From positions 4,789,709 to 4,853,708 of the forward strand of contig JAJKFL010000026.1 in NCBI GenBank assembly GCA_021186555.1: DNA of 64,000 bases, written 5' to 3'. Positions 9,968 through 21,296 of this stretch are shown piece by piece (within the stretch, counting starts at the first letter, position 1; the number at the start of each line of letters is the position of its first letter). Origin of the DNA: Reticulitermes speratus (lineage: Eukaryota > Arthropoda > Insecta > Blattodea > Rhinotermitidae). The notes beneath the pieces were generated by a model. It saw nothing but the letters and a program-made list of their open reading frames with translations. It was not told the origin of the DNA and made no database searches. The position numbers and the translations under genes were made by a program.

Positions 9968-10482
9968 ACAGGTAATGTACTATAACCTACCACTGAGGCG
10001 CGTTCGCGTAACCATTTTTGCCATGGCAAAGCAATAAGTATCACATATTCTGAGTGTGTGTCTGTAGCCTTAGTTATCCAGCATGCAAAGCGCATGCGCC
10101 GTATTATATTGCCATCTGTGGCCTGTCTGGCTCTACCGTATTTTTCCACATTATCTCATAAACGGCACGATTTTCGAAAAATGTTATTGAACATAAAATG
10201 TGTGTTTTGATTTTCTGTACAACTTTTGTCTGAAACATTTCTCGTTCTAAACTTCAGTGAGATATATACCTAGGTCATCATGTAAAGTACCCCTTATTCT
10301 TGATCAAACCTTTAATTTAAAAAAAACTTTAATTTCCCAGACCGATTTTCGAAAAACAATCAAATATCAAATTTCATGAAAATCCGTCCAGTGGGAGCCG
10401 AGTTGTTCCATGCGAACGGACGGTCAGGCAGACAGACATGACGAAGCTGATAGCAGCTTTACACAATTTTACGAAAGCGCCT
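9968..10482. mobile_element. Nonautonomous element with AGGCGCGTTCGC ends
   Basis: AGGCGCGTTCGC at 9996 mirrors the right end AAAGCGCCT at 10482; the canonical right end in sister copies is GCGAACGCGCCTAAA. The internal order is conserved across copies: GTAACCATT, AGTATCACATATTCTGAG, CATAAACGGCACGATTTTCG, CATTTCTC, AAATCCGTCCAGTGGGAGCC, GACATGACGAAGCT. Homology to the 16- and 57-kb copies continues about 28 bp left of the apparent end (GACAGGTAATGTAC). Confidence 0.82.
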
Positions 10483-10531
10483 AAAATATCAAATGACAAA
10501 AGCCTGAAGTTCAATTAAGTGCTGAACGACG

Positions 10532-10580
10532 TCATAACATAACATAACATAACAACATAACATAACATCATAACATAACG
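10532..10580. repeat. AACAT/CATAA pentamer microsatellite
   Basis: Short run of the 5-mer ATAAC with interruptions. Confidence 0.85.
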
Positions 10581-10926
10581 CACTTTCGCTCGACAATTCT
10601 CAACATTATACGCACATCCCTCAGTGATTTTCACCAAAATCGGACAACAAAAGTGGAAGACACAGACAGACAGACAGACATTCATGTACGTCCATAAGTG
10701 AAGAAGCATAGCCTTCACTGTGCGGACAGACACGACACACTAAAAACCACTAAATAAATGTCTGTGGACATTTGTACTGCATTCCATCAAAACAGGACCA
10801 ACAGGCACAATTGCACTTAACCCCTTAAGTATCGATTTCACTGCGTCGATTCTCACGAAACAGCCGCAAAACGGCATTACGTGTCCATTTCCTACACAGA
10901 ATTTCACTCAAATTAAAAAAAAAGAT

Positions 10927-11188
10927 AAAGTTCGCCCTAGAACCAGCCATTAAGTCCTAGAGGGTATAGCTCTACTCTTTCTTTAACCTCGGCACTAGAT
11001 GGGGGGTGGGTGGTTAACGCCACGCCCCGGCCGCTTTACCCCGGGGAAAGAGAGACAATACCCACTATACGGGAGACTGGATGGGCACTCAGGGCCGTTC
11101 TGGACGGATGCGGAAAAACTCGACCCCCCCCCCCAGCGGGATTCGATCCCCGGACCGTCCAGCCCGTGGCCAGTCGCTATCCCGGCCC
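10927..11188 (-). mobile_element. SINE-1 (tRNA-derived)
   Basis: Minus-strand copy. The head carries a box-B-like GGGGATCGAATCCC. The body has CGGGCTGGACGGTCCGGGG, TAAAGCGGCCGGGGCGTGG and AAAGAAAGAGTAGAGCTATA. The tail reads toward ..GGGCGAACTTT. The box A region at the right edge is shortened. Confidence 0.88.
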
Positions 11189-11925
11189 ACATGCACGGAC
11201 AATGCAAGATATTAATACCGAATCGAATTTCATAAAAATCCGACGAACGTTTTTCGCCGCTGATACGACGTCACGGACGGACGTAAGAAGCTCCGTTTTC
11301 TATGAGTAATGGCAGCAGCATTTACCAGACCGTCTAATGGTTCTAATGGTGGACGTCTTGGTCACTACGGTGTATAAATAGCACACACACCGCACGCTAT
11401 CTCCACTATACAGTGTGTCCAACCGTGCGTTTCATGCAAAATGGGGAACAACACAAAACTTGGTTTACAGAGCCAACACTTTGCGTCAGGCAAACAGGAC
11501 GGCTTGGCAGAACTGGATAGGGTGAAAGACGGTACAAGTTCTTGTAAATGCTGCTGATATGACGCATGTACAACCACTGTCAAAAACCTGTATGTTACAA
11601 TTCATTTCTTTTTTCTACTTCGTAAAGAACGCCTAATATGGTAAAACGTTTGTGTCTAATTGAACACCATGTCATGAAGGCTATTACGGTAGTGGGGATA
11701 CAGGCTCACAGATTTTTACAGGTTATGCAGCTGACGGGTAACATTCACACCTCGCATGTCTCCCCTTCTAGGGCAGAAGTCCATTAATATTCCAAAAATC
11801 AAGCAGACGCCACACAATTCTAAGCGCCAGAACGGTTACATGTACTGTGGACTCTAATATTAGGGGCCACCGTACAAAATTTGGTCGCCCGGACGACATG
11901 GCGGCCGGAATTTGTGCACGCCTTG
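11189..11925. other. Unassigned sequence
   Basis: The first ~110 bp vaguely resemble the AGGCGCGTTCGC element tail (CATAAAAATCCGACGAACG). The rest shows nothing recognisable. Confidence 0.3.
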
Positions 11926-11933
11926 CTCTAGAG

Positions 11934-12373
11934 CACTGCTTCCCAAACTTTTTCCGTCATTACCCAAAACCGCTTATCAGAAAGTCCTTTTTTACCCAAT
12001 GTAGGTAAAATACTAACTGCACAGAACACATATTTGACAAGTGACGAGAGATCGGTAAAAAAAATAGGAAGCAAACAATATGTTTGATGCAATGTCTTTA
12101 TTTTAAACATCTCTAAACATTTTAGCAGCCACAAAAAATTTGGTAATTATTCACCATGAATATTTCATCACCCAGGTCCCAGCTAATGAGTTTAATGCCA
12201 CTGTTAGACTGTTTTAGAGTATCGGTGCACACTGACTGATCACTTTCTTCAGAGCACTTCTTCTTCTACACTTTTACGTTAAATTTTAATGTGTATTCCG
12301 AGGTGTGTCGTTACCCAAAGAAAACCCACTTTTACCCAATTTTGGGTAATTTACCCAGGTTTGGGAAGCACTG
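11934..12373. mobile_element. hAT-type MITE (second family), perfect 8-bp TSD
   Basis: TIR CACTGCTTCCCAAACTTT / AGGTTTGGGAAGCACTG. TSD CTCTAGAG at 11926-11933 and 12374-12381, identical. The centre is AT-rich with TTACCCAA motifs near both ends. CTCTAGAG is a classic hAT-style palindromic target. Confidence 0.95.
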
Positions 12374-12381
12374 CTCTAGAG

Positions 12382-12924
12382 AAAGGGACACAGGTACCGA
12401 CTGGAAGAAGACTTGACATTGCCTGGATTCAACCTCCGAACTGCAGCCCGTCGCATATACCAACTCTTCTCACACAAAATAACGGTCTTTACCTCAAAAT
12501 TCGTCGTTTTCAAATTATAACCCTGCGAAAGCGTTTTTAAAGGCCGGCAGGCCTAGACTATTTCATAGGGCTAAGGCAGTGTCATCACTACCGAATGGAC
12601 ACTGGCTGTGGGGTTCATACATTTCACCCACCCCATCCAGTGGGTACAGTGATATTCCTCTGCCTCAACTTCATCTACAGTCCAGGTCAGGAATGTGTCT
12701 ATCATCCTACACCTCCATTTCCCCGTGAACATGGCCGGTGTGCTTAATCGGGCTTAACACAAGACACAGTGGCCATCTTCTTCTTTCAAGACTTCACTAC
12801 ATCTAATGTCGATTAAGCACACCTCTGCCACGTTCGTCGCATGCACAGGGACTACTCCTGTCTTTACCTTAACACATCTTGGGGTCGCCGAATCTGAATT
12901 ATGCTTTACAACAATGATACACTG
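12382..12924. other. Unassigned sequence
   Basis: A short inverted pair (GTGTGCTTAATCGGG near 12737 and GATTAAGCACACC near 12810) hints at a small foldback. Nothing else seen. Confidence 0.3.
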
Positions 12925-13402
12925 AGATCTCCACTCTTCTGGGGTGTTACGCGGCGCAGATTAGTAGTTACCAACGTTTCCGCACAAACTATCCGTCCCA
13001 TCTTCAAAAGTCAAGCAGTCCAAATCCTTCTTTGAATGCCTAACCCTTGAAGACGGGGCCGATAACTTATCCTCAAACGCCGGCAACGAACTACCAATAT
13101 ACACTGCGTAACATCTCAGAAGAGCGAAGATCTCGTGATTTCCGGCTACCGCCGCGATGTTGATGAGATCTGCGCTCTTCTGGGATATTACTCACCGTCG
13201 AGTGGTAATGATTTACCGACGTTTTGGTACAACGTATGGGTCCCATCTTAAAGGGTCAAGAAGTCCAAGAAAAAAAAAAGAATTGGAGCGATGTCATGAA
13301 ACGTCTGTAAAGGATTACCACTCGACATTGCGTAATGTCCCAGAAGAACGCAGATCTGAGCGAAGATCTCATTTACACCACGGCGGAAGTCTGAAATCAC
13401 GC
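12925..13402. mobile_element. Two adjacent class-2 foldback elements
   Basis: The first unit spans about 12925-13135 and the second about 13137-13402, each with CTCTTCTGGG..GTTTC..TCTTCAAAG and mirror arms. The second keeps both outer ends (GATTTCCGGCTACCGCCGCG and CACGGCGGAAGTCTGAAATC), so it may be close to full length. The arms have decayed. Confidence 0.75.
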
Positions 13403-14139
13403 AACGATGCATTAAATTTACGTTGAATCAGGCATTTGTGAGTCACAGACTCTTTCAAATAACCACTTTCTTGTACCATAAATATCCTTACAAATCGGAC
13501 AACATCGGTTTCGCACACTGGACCAATGAGCCCACTGGAAACCCGCGATCTACTGATCACACAAAGCCAGTCTCAACGATACAACATACCTCACTTCGCT
13601 TAACTCCCGGTGACCACGTGGCCTTACTTTACTCCAAACCGTACATCCCATGACTAAACCACCTACTTTTAACACTAAACGGAAATTTTTCCCCTCCCAA
13701 AGTGTCACACACAGATGTCAGACGTGTCTTGACAGAACAACATGGCGCCAGCAGTAACTACATCATTACTAGTCATTTCAGTTCCTTCTAATATGCATTG
13801 TAGCGGCTCAAATTCCATCAGCGGACAAACCGTTAGCTTGAACTACGTATTTATGTCAGTGTCTGGACGTGATACGAACAGTGGAATGCTCCGGAGTACA
13901 CAACTAATGCACACAGAAGTCTTCTGCCATATGCAACCACCATTATGTTCGATTCTTATGTAATGCACACAGGTATTTCCACACAGCTTGGCAATATCGT
14001 ATGGAGCGTGTACTGCTATTCAACATTACGCATGAGGAAGATAAAACTTACTTGAGTTTCGTTAAACACGCGCACACGATATCGAAATATACCTGGAGTA
14101 AAGGTTACAGATTCAATGCCACGCAGACAGACTTCTACG
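13403..14139. other. Unassigned sequence
   Basis: Several open frames of 60-76 codons on the + strand (13423-13653, 13742-13963) without recognisable motifs or splice context. Confidence 0.3.
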
Positions 14140-14471
14140 TTATGTTACGTTATTTGAACGGCACGATTTTCGGAAAAAATGTTTTGAACACAAAATATGT
14201 GTTCTGATTTCTTCTACACGTTTTGTCTGAAACATTTCTCATTCTAAGAATAATTCAGCGAGATACTATCATAAATGTACATAGGTGTTCATGTAAAGTA
14301 CCGTTATTGTTGTCAGATTTTAATGAATCTTGAATTTTCTCGACAGATTAAAAAAAAAAAATCCTCAAGTACAAAATTCCATGAAAATCCGTCCAGTGGG
14401 AGCCGAGTTGTTCCATGCGGACGGACATGACAAAGTTAACAGTCACTTTTCGCAATTTTGCGAACGCGCCT
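14140..14471. mobile_element. AGGCGCGTTCGC-end element, left-truncated
   Basis: Carries GAACGGCACGATTTTCGG, CATTTCTCATTCTAAG, AAATCCGTCCAGTGGGAGCC and ends GCGAACGCGCCTAAA. The left end is lost. Confidence 0.75.
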
Positions 14472-14950
14472 AAAAACCCTACCCTGTGTCCTAGCAATAA
14501 AAAAGACACGCAGAGCCAAAAAAAATGGACAAAACGCCTATAAATTTTATATTATCTTCACCGTTTGTAAAAACGTCTATAGTTCGCGACTCAGCTTTGC
14601 GGTCCTAGACGCTGGGGAAATGAATGGGCAAGAGTCGCAGTGCCGAGTCCCGAACTGAACACAGAATAATTACAGAATATTAAATCAATCACAAATTATC
14701 ATCAATTCTAGACATATGACTGTCAATAATCTGAACTCTGGGCAGTTTATCACACATCATACAAGCCTACTCATTTCCGAACCATACTAACTCAACAGAC
14801 AGTGGACATGCAACCACTGGCCGTCCCGCCACGTAAGACGCCCTTTTACCCCATGACAAATGTCTCCAAAAATCACCCTGCGTCTTAACACCAGACATAA
14901 GCAGGCTACAAAATCAACAGAAATACTTCAAGCGTCTCATTATTTGTAGA
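14472..14950. other. Unassigned sequence
   Basis: Nothing recognisable beyond a 66-codon + strand frame. Confidence 0.3.
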
Positions 14951-15229
14951 GGGACCGCGATAGCTCAGTCGGTATAGCGACTCGCTACGGGCTGGACCGT
15001 CCGGGGATCGAATCCCGGTGGGGGGCGAGATTTTCGGCACCCGTCCAGACCGTCCCTGGGCCCACCCAGCCTCCTATACAATGGGTACCGGGTCTCTTTC
15101 CCGGGGTAAAGCGGCCGGGGCGTGGAGTTGACCACCCACCCTCATCTAGTGCCGGGGTTAAAGAAAGAGTAGAGCTATACCTCTACTCCCCCTCTGGGTC
15201 TTCATGGCCCGTTCTAGGAAGAACTTTAC
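14951..15229 (+). mobile_element. SINE-1 (tRNA-derived), best + strand copy
   Basis: Head GGGACCGCGATAGCTCAGTC contains box A (TAGCTCAGTCGGTA), and box B is GGGGATCGAATCCC about 40 bp later. The body continues with ACCGTCCCTGGGCCCACCC, GTACCGGGTCTCTTTCCC, GGTTAAAGAAAGAGTAGAGC and the tail TTCTAGGAAGAAC. The anticodon arm is degenerate, so this is not a tRNA gene. Internal Pol III promoter elements are inferred from boxes A and B. Other copies: 10.9, 20.5, 41.0 and 54.4 kb (-); degenerate ones at 27.9 and 56.6 kb. Confidence 0.93.
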
Positions 15230-16034
15230 TATAATTGGTAGCGGTGGCCGGTTTTACAATACATACGAAATTCTGGTCAGAAGACGTCGACGTAAGGAAA
15301 CCACCTGGAGGATGACAGACATGTGATATTATTAAAATGTATTCGGGAGAACTGCGGTCGAGGGCACGCTACATGGACTTCGGTGACATAGAGGCGGTCC
15401 GACGGCGGTGTGTTTACGTCAGCAATGAAACTCGTCTCAAGACGCGCAGTGTCACGAAGGCTGGTACCGCACATCCGACGGTAACAAACCGTCCATCCAA
15501 TGCCAGTTTCGATAACTTCTTCAGCGACTGTCAGCCGGCCAGCCAGACACTTGGCAAGGCGGCAAAGTTCAATCGACCGACCGAAGCATGGCTGGCTTAG
15601 TGGCTGGTAGAGCGTGGGAACCGGGGGAGAGCATTCCCGCATACCGAGTACTTGTCACGTGACCGTGCGGCCGGCCTTACCAACAAACAAACCACTACTA
15701 CCTATGCCGAAAATATATCCTCGTATTCTGTAGGATATAAGACGGACGGAACGGCACAGCTCAAGCAGTATGACTGTAGCAAAACGGGGGCATCGTTCGG
15801 AATTCGGGCCGTCAGTTTAGAGAAGGTGCGAAGATATGTAAACAGGACGAATACAGAGAATAAAAGGGTGGAGAGTAAAGGCAACGCACAGGATGGAACC
15901 ACAAGACAAAATACGTAATAGAAAGATAAGCAACAAAAGGCAAATGAAATTAAAAGGAAATGATAAGAACAAAAAATTATAATGCAAAATGAGGTTATCA
16001 CAGTGGTGGTGTTGAAGAGCTGACCGTGTAATGA
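15230..16034. other. Unassigned, relatively GC-rich
   Basis: Overlapping frames on both strands (15277-15642 -, 15337-15600 +, 15652-15918 +). No motif, splice site or shared repeat was recognised. Could be decayed repeat or regulatory sequence. Confidence 0.3.
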
Positions 16035-16548
16035 CACAAGACAGGCAATGTACGTATAACGTAATATTGAGGCGCGTTCGCGTAACCATTGTTGCTGTCG
16101 GAAAGCAATAAGTATCACATATTCTGAGTGTGTGTCTGTAGCCTTAGTTATCCAGCATGCAAAGCGCATGCGCCGTATTATATTGTCATCTGTGGCCTGT
16201 CTGGCTGTACCATATTTTTCCACATTATCTCATAAACGGCACGATTTTCGGAAAAAAGTTATTGAACATAAAATGTGTTCTGATTTTCTGTACAACTTTT
16301 GCCTGAAACATTTCTCATTCTAAAAAAAATTCATCGATATATATACACAGGTCTTCATGTAAAGTACCCGTTATTCATGTCAGATTTTAATGAAATTTGA
16401 ATTTTCAAGAAATTTCGAAAAATACATAAATATCGAATTTCATAAATATCCGTGCTGTGGGAGCCGAGTTGTTCCATGCGGATGGACGGACAGACGGGCG
16501 GATACGGCGAAGGTAAAAGTCACTTTTCCTACTCCTGCGTACGCGCCT
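16035..16548. mobile_element. AGGCGCGTTCGC-end element, near full length
   Basis: Left end AGGCGCGTTCGCGTAACC at 16070, right end GCGTACGCGCCTAAA at 16548. The internal order is the same as in the 10-kb copy. The upstream 30 bp (ACAAGACAGGCAATGTACG) is shared with the 57.3-kb copy, so the true element start probably lies left of the visible TIR. Confidence 0.83.
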
Positions 16549-16654
16549 AAACAGTGAAAGTACATTTCCATCCAATGCTCCCCATTTCCGAAAGAACCTG
16601 AAAGGTTCCCATGCTTCGCCCGTTTGTCCTTCTGGTAAGAACACGTAGATGAAG

Positions 16655-16830
16655 AGTATAGAGCATTGGTGGGAAAAATACTGACAGGAAAAAAACCCCA
16701 ATTACTCGGAGAGGTACTTGTCCCAGTGCCACTTTTTCTACCACACATCCCACATGCACTGGCCTACAATCGACGCCAGGCCTACGCGGTTAGAGGCCGG
16801 CGACTAACCGCCTGAAGCAAGGCACGACCT
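16655..16830 (-). mobile_element. SINE-4 (tRNA-derived)
   Basis: On the minus strand: GCCTGAAGCAAGGCACG region in the head, GGTTAGTCGCCGGCCTC, then the body GGCACTGGGACAAGTACC, CCGAGTAATTGGGG and ACCAATGCTC. The head is partly scrambled. Confidence 0.75.
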
Positions 16831-16837
16831 ATGAAGA

Positions 16838-16985
16838 CCAAAATTAACCTGACTCATATATAAAGGCCCAATCCGTACCGCGCAGTAAACACACTCCGTC
16901 TAGTTTATAAAATCCAATCAGTTAAACCTGTATATACGAATATCGCTGTCTGTTCCCGAGATCCATCTGGTGTTACATACAGTAA
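16838..16985 (-). repeat. Single copy of the 114-bp repeat element with right flank
   Basis: On the minus strand: CTGCGCGGTACGGATTGGGC directly followed by CCTTTATATATGAGTCAGG and TTAATTTTGGTCTTC. This is the same right flank that borders the arrays at 1.2 and 62.0 kb. It shows the element with a single unit. Confidence 0.82.
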
Positions 16986-17287
16986 ACCAGTAGGCTCTGA
17001 AGGGTTATGTCCTCTGGCACGTAACTATTTACGCCGCAACGTGCGTTACGTTCCAGGAGACGCGAACCTTCAAAGCTGATAATGCGCCACGAGAGCAGCA
17101 CACAAGGACAACTGACATAACGCAGTGTTTACATGCGCAATAAGTTTTCTGACGAGATAAACAACCAGGCGTCACTTTCAACACTGCAAAATCGACAAGC
17201 CTCATTGATAACACGCACTCAAGGTCATCAGCAGCGGCAACACAACTGTCTACTACAGCCAAGTAGCCCCTGAAACAGGCGCGCGCA

Positions 17288-17572
17288 TCTAAACTGAAAC
17301 GAAATTAGCTACTCTTTGAAGCCCCAAATTCGACAAACTTAAAAAAAAAAACACTCTCTCTAGCAGAAAACACACTGATTTTCCATTACAAAGACCATTC
17401 GAATAAATCGTATTCGTTAATAATTGGCTGTCTAAACTGAAACGAAATTAGCTACTCTTTGAAGCCCCAAATTCGACATACTTAAAAAAAAACACTCTCT
17501 CTAGCAGAAAACACACTGATTCTCCATTACAAAGACCATTCGAATAAAGCGTATTCGTTAATAATTGGCTGT
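17288..17572. repeat. 143-bp tandem duplication
   Basis: Two adjacent copies, 17288-17430 and 17431-17572, nearly identical (TCTAAACTGAAACGAAATTA.. to ..TTCGTTAATAATTGGCTG). They differ by an A-run length and two substitutions. No other copies in the window. Confidence 0.95.
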
Positions 17573-17589
17573 TTATTCTGAAACTCATT

Positions 17590-17672
17590 TGAAATACACT
17601 GTGTGAGCAACATGCGGAAATTTCAAAATTTTAAATCAGGTGGTACATATACTTACCACTGTGATTTAAGGG
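17590..17672 (-). repeat. Diverged flank of the 114/191-bp element
   Basis: Degenerate minus-strand match (CACTGTGTGAGCA.., GGTGGTACATATACTTACCA). Confidence 0.45.
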
Positions 17673-17837
17673 AATTAACGCGGCAGTCAGTTAAATACGT
17701 CAGTAGTACTGTATAACCCTATCGGATAATACTTGTGTGTTGGAAGCACAATATTGTATGAACTAATTTAACACTGTACATACGGTGTACGTGCACACAA
17801 CACAAATTAACACCAACTAGTACACAGTGTTAAAACA

Positions 17838-18068
17838 CAATATGCTATCACTGTACATAAACCCCGACATGTTTCGATGCACTAGTACACCATCTTCAGG
17901 GGGGGAGACACATTTAACACTTACAACACATAAACCCAATGATTTTATATGAATATTTTAACAATCGGGCTCATGTGTTTTAAGTGCTAAATGTGTTCCC
18001 CCCTGAAGATGGTGTACCAGTGCACCGAAACATGTTGGGGTTTATGTACAGTGATTGCATAACGTTGT
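17838..18068. mobile_element. Class-1 foldback element
   Basis: Arms ATCACTGTACATAAACCCCG + ACATGTTTCG..CATCTTCAGGG and mirror CCCTGAAGATGGTGTACCAG..GCACCGAAACATGTTGGGG. The core CTGAAGA-T-GGTG..CACC-GAAAC is intact on the + strand at 18003-18031. The left flank extends to about 17800. Confidence 0.85.
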
Positions 18069-18391
18069 ACTGTATCAAATGTTAAGTTTATACGGGGCAA
18101 GCTGGATCACTGCAAACTACAAATAAATGTCAGTACTGTAACACTTTGCCTTCTGCAGTTTGCTTTCGAATGGCTAAATCGGCGAACATGCAAGATCTGA
18201 CGATCTCAGAGCCGTGGTCATGAACTTTCACATCTTATGTGATGTTACACCGTGCGGACTGGTAAACAGTTACCGAAACTTCCAACAGGAGTGTGTCGAC
18301 ATGGCGTACTGACACTACACAATATGTCCGCCAGTCACGGGCCTAAACGGGAAACGGCTGCAAGTGTTTAAGGCCTTTACGGAGATATGAA

Positions 18392-18693
18392 TCCGACACT
18401 GGACAGGCCCTTAGGGTTCCAGGAGGTTAAGGCTCCCAGATTTCTACACAGTCAGCCCATGAATGTGGTAAGGTTGTGAGCCTAACGCACCGGACACCTT
18501 TACCACCCCCCCCCCCCCCCCAGGAAATACTCCTGGTACTCATTTCTGTTAGAGGCTGAGTCGACCCCAGGGCCATAGTGCGACCGAAAGGATTATGTCA
18601 ATGAAAAATTCCAATTACACTATCGGGAATCGAACCTGCTACCTTCCGGCTTGTAGCGCAGTGCCTCAATCAACTGCGCCACCGCGTGCTGCC
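18392..18693 (-). mobile_element. SINE-2 (tRNA-derived)
   Basis: Minus-strand copy. The head is GGCAGCACGCGGTGGCGCAG, with box A TGGCGCAGTTGATTGAGG and box B AGGTTCGATTCCC. The body runs AATTTTTCATTGACATAATC, GGTCGACTCAGCCTCTAACA, AAATGAGTACCAGGAGTA, then CCTCCTGGAACCCTAAGGGC. A C-run (18507-18522) lies inside. Other copies are at 22.4-22.9, 37.2 (+), 37.5, 39.0 and 58.9 kb. Confidence 0.93.
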
Positions 18694-18861
18694 GACACAT
18701 GACTACAGCGAATAGACAAGGACACTCAGTGCTTCCACACGCAGAGCATATTCGAACCTGGTATCTCCCGATGGTGGTCACTTTTGTATCTAGTTCTTGG
18801 AAACGGAGCCAGTAACCCTTTTAGAGGCTCAAATAAACGCGCATCACATTTAACGATTCAG

Positions 18862-19045
18862 CTCGTACCGCGCAGTAAACACACTCCGTCTCAGTTATAC
18901 AAACCAGTCAGTTAATGGTGTACAGTGAAATGATCGCTGTTTGTTCTGAGATCCACACAAAACACAATAAATACACTGTGTGGACAGAACGTAGAATTTG
19001 TGAATGTTAAAACCTGGTGGTACATATAGTAACCACTGGGTTTTA
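18862..19045 (-). repeat. Single 191-bp-type unit of the 114/191 repeat element
   Basis: On the minus strand the order is TTTTAAAACCCAGTGGTTAC, TATGTACCACCAGGTTTT, ACGTTCTGTCCACACAGTG, then the 114-bp block to GCGCGGTACGAGCTG. It is one complete unit outside any array. Confidence 0.88.
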
Positions 19046-19527
19046 AAACGGCTAAATTCCCCCCAAACGCGTATTCTTACCGGAAACAACAGCACGTCTT
19101 TCCAGCCTCAAAAGGAATGGCGCAAACAACGCAGGACGAAGGAAGTCCCTCGTTATTTCAGTCCCAGTTTGTTTACGGTTCGCTTAACGGCTCTGAAAAC
19201 AGTAGCTCAGGCAGTACAGTGTCGAACGGATCAGTATAAAAAATATGACTTGGAAAAATCGATCGTGGCGTAACTTGAGAGAGCATGCTAGCATTTGTCT
19301 GTAGTGACTGAGGAATACTACGTACACCATTGAAAGTGGCCGGTTCCAGGAGGATATTCAAACAGGCCACATGCCACATGGGACTCAAAAGCACTACAAC
19401 TTGAGCCAGCTCCCTCGGAGGATAGGTCATGTTATGACCGATATAAACCAAAACTGCTCGTTTATGCTTGTCCCGTCGTATATCGGAGTTCTCAGCACAA
19501 CTCATCTGCTTACAGACGCGAGAGAAA
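19046..19527. other. Unassigned sequence
   Basis: Short overlapping frames on both strands without motifs. Confidence 0.3.
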
Positions 19528-19529
19528 TA

Positions 19530-19714
19530 CAGTCGAACTCGGTTATAACGTCATGAAGGGCACTGAATATTCTGTGTCGTTATAAACGAGTGTTTTTATA
19601 ACCGAGTAGTGTAATGTTATAGTTAACAGTGAGGAATTAATTGGTACCACAGAATCTCTGACGTTATAGACGGGGTGTCACATAAACCGATGTCGTTATA
19701 ACCGGGTTACACTG
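19530..19714. mobile_element. MITE, pogo-like, TA target (185 bp)
   Basis: TIR CAGTCGAACTCGGTTATAAC / GTTATAACCGGGTTACACTG, flanked by TA (19528-19529, 19715-19716). Internal GTCGTTATAAACGAG, AACAGTGAGGAATTAATTGG. Two more copies: 26.10-26.38 kb (interrupted by LINE-B) and 62.80-63.17 kb (expanded). Confidence 0.93.
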
Positions 19715-19786
19715 TACTTTTAAGACGCTGTCAAGTGTCACGTGCATATGGGGTTTTGGTGGGGAAACCTGAAAGAGAGACCAATT

Positions 19787-19985
19787 TGACGACCTAGGCG
19801 TAGATGGCTCTCAAAGAAGTCGGCTGGGAGGTCGTACACTGGACTAAGCTGGCTACATATAAAAACAGCAGACACTTGTGAACGCGGTAATGAACATTCC
19901 AATACCATAAAATACGGCGAATTTATTGACTAGCTGAGAAACTATTAGCTTTTCAAGGACTCTGCTCCATGGAGGTAGTCAACTG
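19787..19985 (+). mobile_element. LINE-A 3' end, + strand, diverged
   Basis: GACCTAGGCGTAGATGG.., CTTGTGAACGCGGTAATGAAC, CCATAAAATACGGCGAATT, GACTAGCTGAGAAACTATTA, GGACTCTGCTCCATGGAGG match the 3' end of LINE-A. Codons are decayed. Confidence 0.8.
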
Positions 19986-20004
19986 CCAAGATAATACAGC
20001 GTCA

Positions 20005-20158
20005 ATGCGTGAACGAGTATGGAGCAATGATGGAATGATACCGACATGAAAGAAACACAAGTTCTCTAAGACAGAATCCTGTCCCAGTGCCACTCTGTCC
20101 GCCATAAATCCAATCCGGGCCCCCGCGGCTAGAGGCCGGCAATGAATCGCCTTGTATT
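20005..20158 (-). mobile_element. SINE-4 fragment
   Basis: On the minus strand: GGCGATTCATTGCCGGCCTC, GGCACTGGGACAGGATTC, CATCATTGCTCCATACTCG. The box regions are damaged. Confidence 0.7.
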
Positions 20159-20309
20159 TATCCCATATGGCCTCCGGACAACAGGAGGCTCCCACGCACT
20201 TACACAGATACAATACTGCTTGCTAAATCATTCAACCTCTTACTCTTACGCACTTTCCTTTATGCACGCATAATTGTACGTCAGTCCACTCAATATCCTT
20301 GCAATCGGA

Positions 20310-20460
20310 CATATCTCACAGCGTTGCACAGTACAGTGCATTTCTTTATTAAATTACAAAATTCAAAACAAAATATTGTTCACGGGAGAAACCCCTGTCT
20401 ATAATTACTCTGCTACATGTTTCGGCCTATCTGGGCCATTATCAAGCAGCTCTTAGAAGT
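20310..20460. mobile_element. Half of a class-1 foldback
   Basis: ATTTCTTTATTAAATTACAA, then CTACATGTTTCGGCCTATCT, GGGCCATTATCAAGCAGC. On the minus strand: TTGATAA-T-GGCC..GGCC-GAAACATGT. No mirror arm was found. Confidence 0.6.
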
Positions 20461-20534
20461 ACAATGACAGTGTCAAGCCAGGCATACCTATAAACATGTA
20501 AAAATTGCCGGCGATTTCATTGAAATGTTACCTA

Positions 20535-20814
20535 AAAAAGTTCTCCCTATAACAGGCCACGAAGGCCCAGAGGGGGAGTAGAGGTATAGATCTACTCTTT
20601 CTTTAACCCCGGCACTAGATGGGGGTGGGTGGTCAACGCCACGCCCCGACCGCTTTACCCCCGGGAAAGAGAACCGGTACCCATTGTACAGTAGGCTGGG
20701 TGGGGCCCCAGGGCCGGTGTGGACGGCTGCGAAAAATCTCGCCCCTACCGGGATTCGATCCCCGGACCGTCCAGCCCGTAGCTAGTCGCTAGACCAACTG
20801 AGCTATCGCGGCCC
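20535..20814 (-). mobile_element. SINE-1 with 14-bp TSD
   Basis: Complete minus-strand copy. Head GGGGCCGCGATAGCTCAGTT (box A), GGGGATCGAATCCCGGTAGG (box B). TSD TGAAATGTTACCTA (20521-20534) / TGAAATGTGACCTA (20816-20829), one mismatch. This is the clearest proof in the window of LINE-mediated retroposition of SINE-1. Confidence 0.95.
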
Positions 20815-20829
20815 CTGAAATGTGACCTA

Positions 20830-21296
20830 CGTCTTCTAAAATTAAACACACATTTAACTTAACAGCTGTGCGGCAGAATGGCCGCTTTCTCTAAAATTGT
20901 TACACTTAGGTCCTCCATGCGCTCTTCACAATCTGCACTCGGGGCCAGACGGCGCATTCTACAGATAGAGAAACGCCACACTTCACCGCACATAACATAT
21001 AAACGTATCTTCTATGAAGATTATTTTAAATATGACAATTAGATGTTTGGACACAATATTTTTAATCCACAACTATACAAACAGTTTATACTATACCGTT
21101 ATGTCCAAGATTATATGTGTTATTACCACCTGAAACACAGTCACTTGTGTCATTTTCGAAAAAGCAGCCATTCCACCACTGAACGATTAATTTAAAAGTA
21201 AATTTCATTTTACAAAATATAGATTTTAATCAAACCACAGGCTATCTTTAAATTTTTATAAGCACGACCGATATGTTCGTGTGTAGCAACCTTAGC
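20830..21296. other. Unassigned, AT-rich
   Basis: Nothing recognised. Confidence 0.3.

Noticed and set aside
10532..10580. Telomere-like repeat
   Set aside because: The unit is AACAT/CATAA, not the insect TTAGG repeat.
14951..15025. Functional tRNA gene
   Set aside because: Boxes A and B are present but the anticodon and acceptor arms do not pair; it is the SINE-1 head.
15702..16223. 173-codon minus-strand frame
   Set aside because: Its N-terminal half is antisense to an AGGCGCGTTCGC-end element; no motif in the rest.
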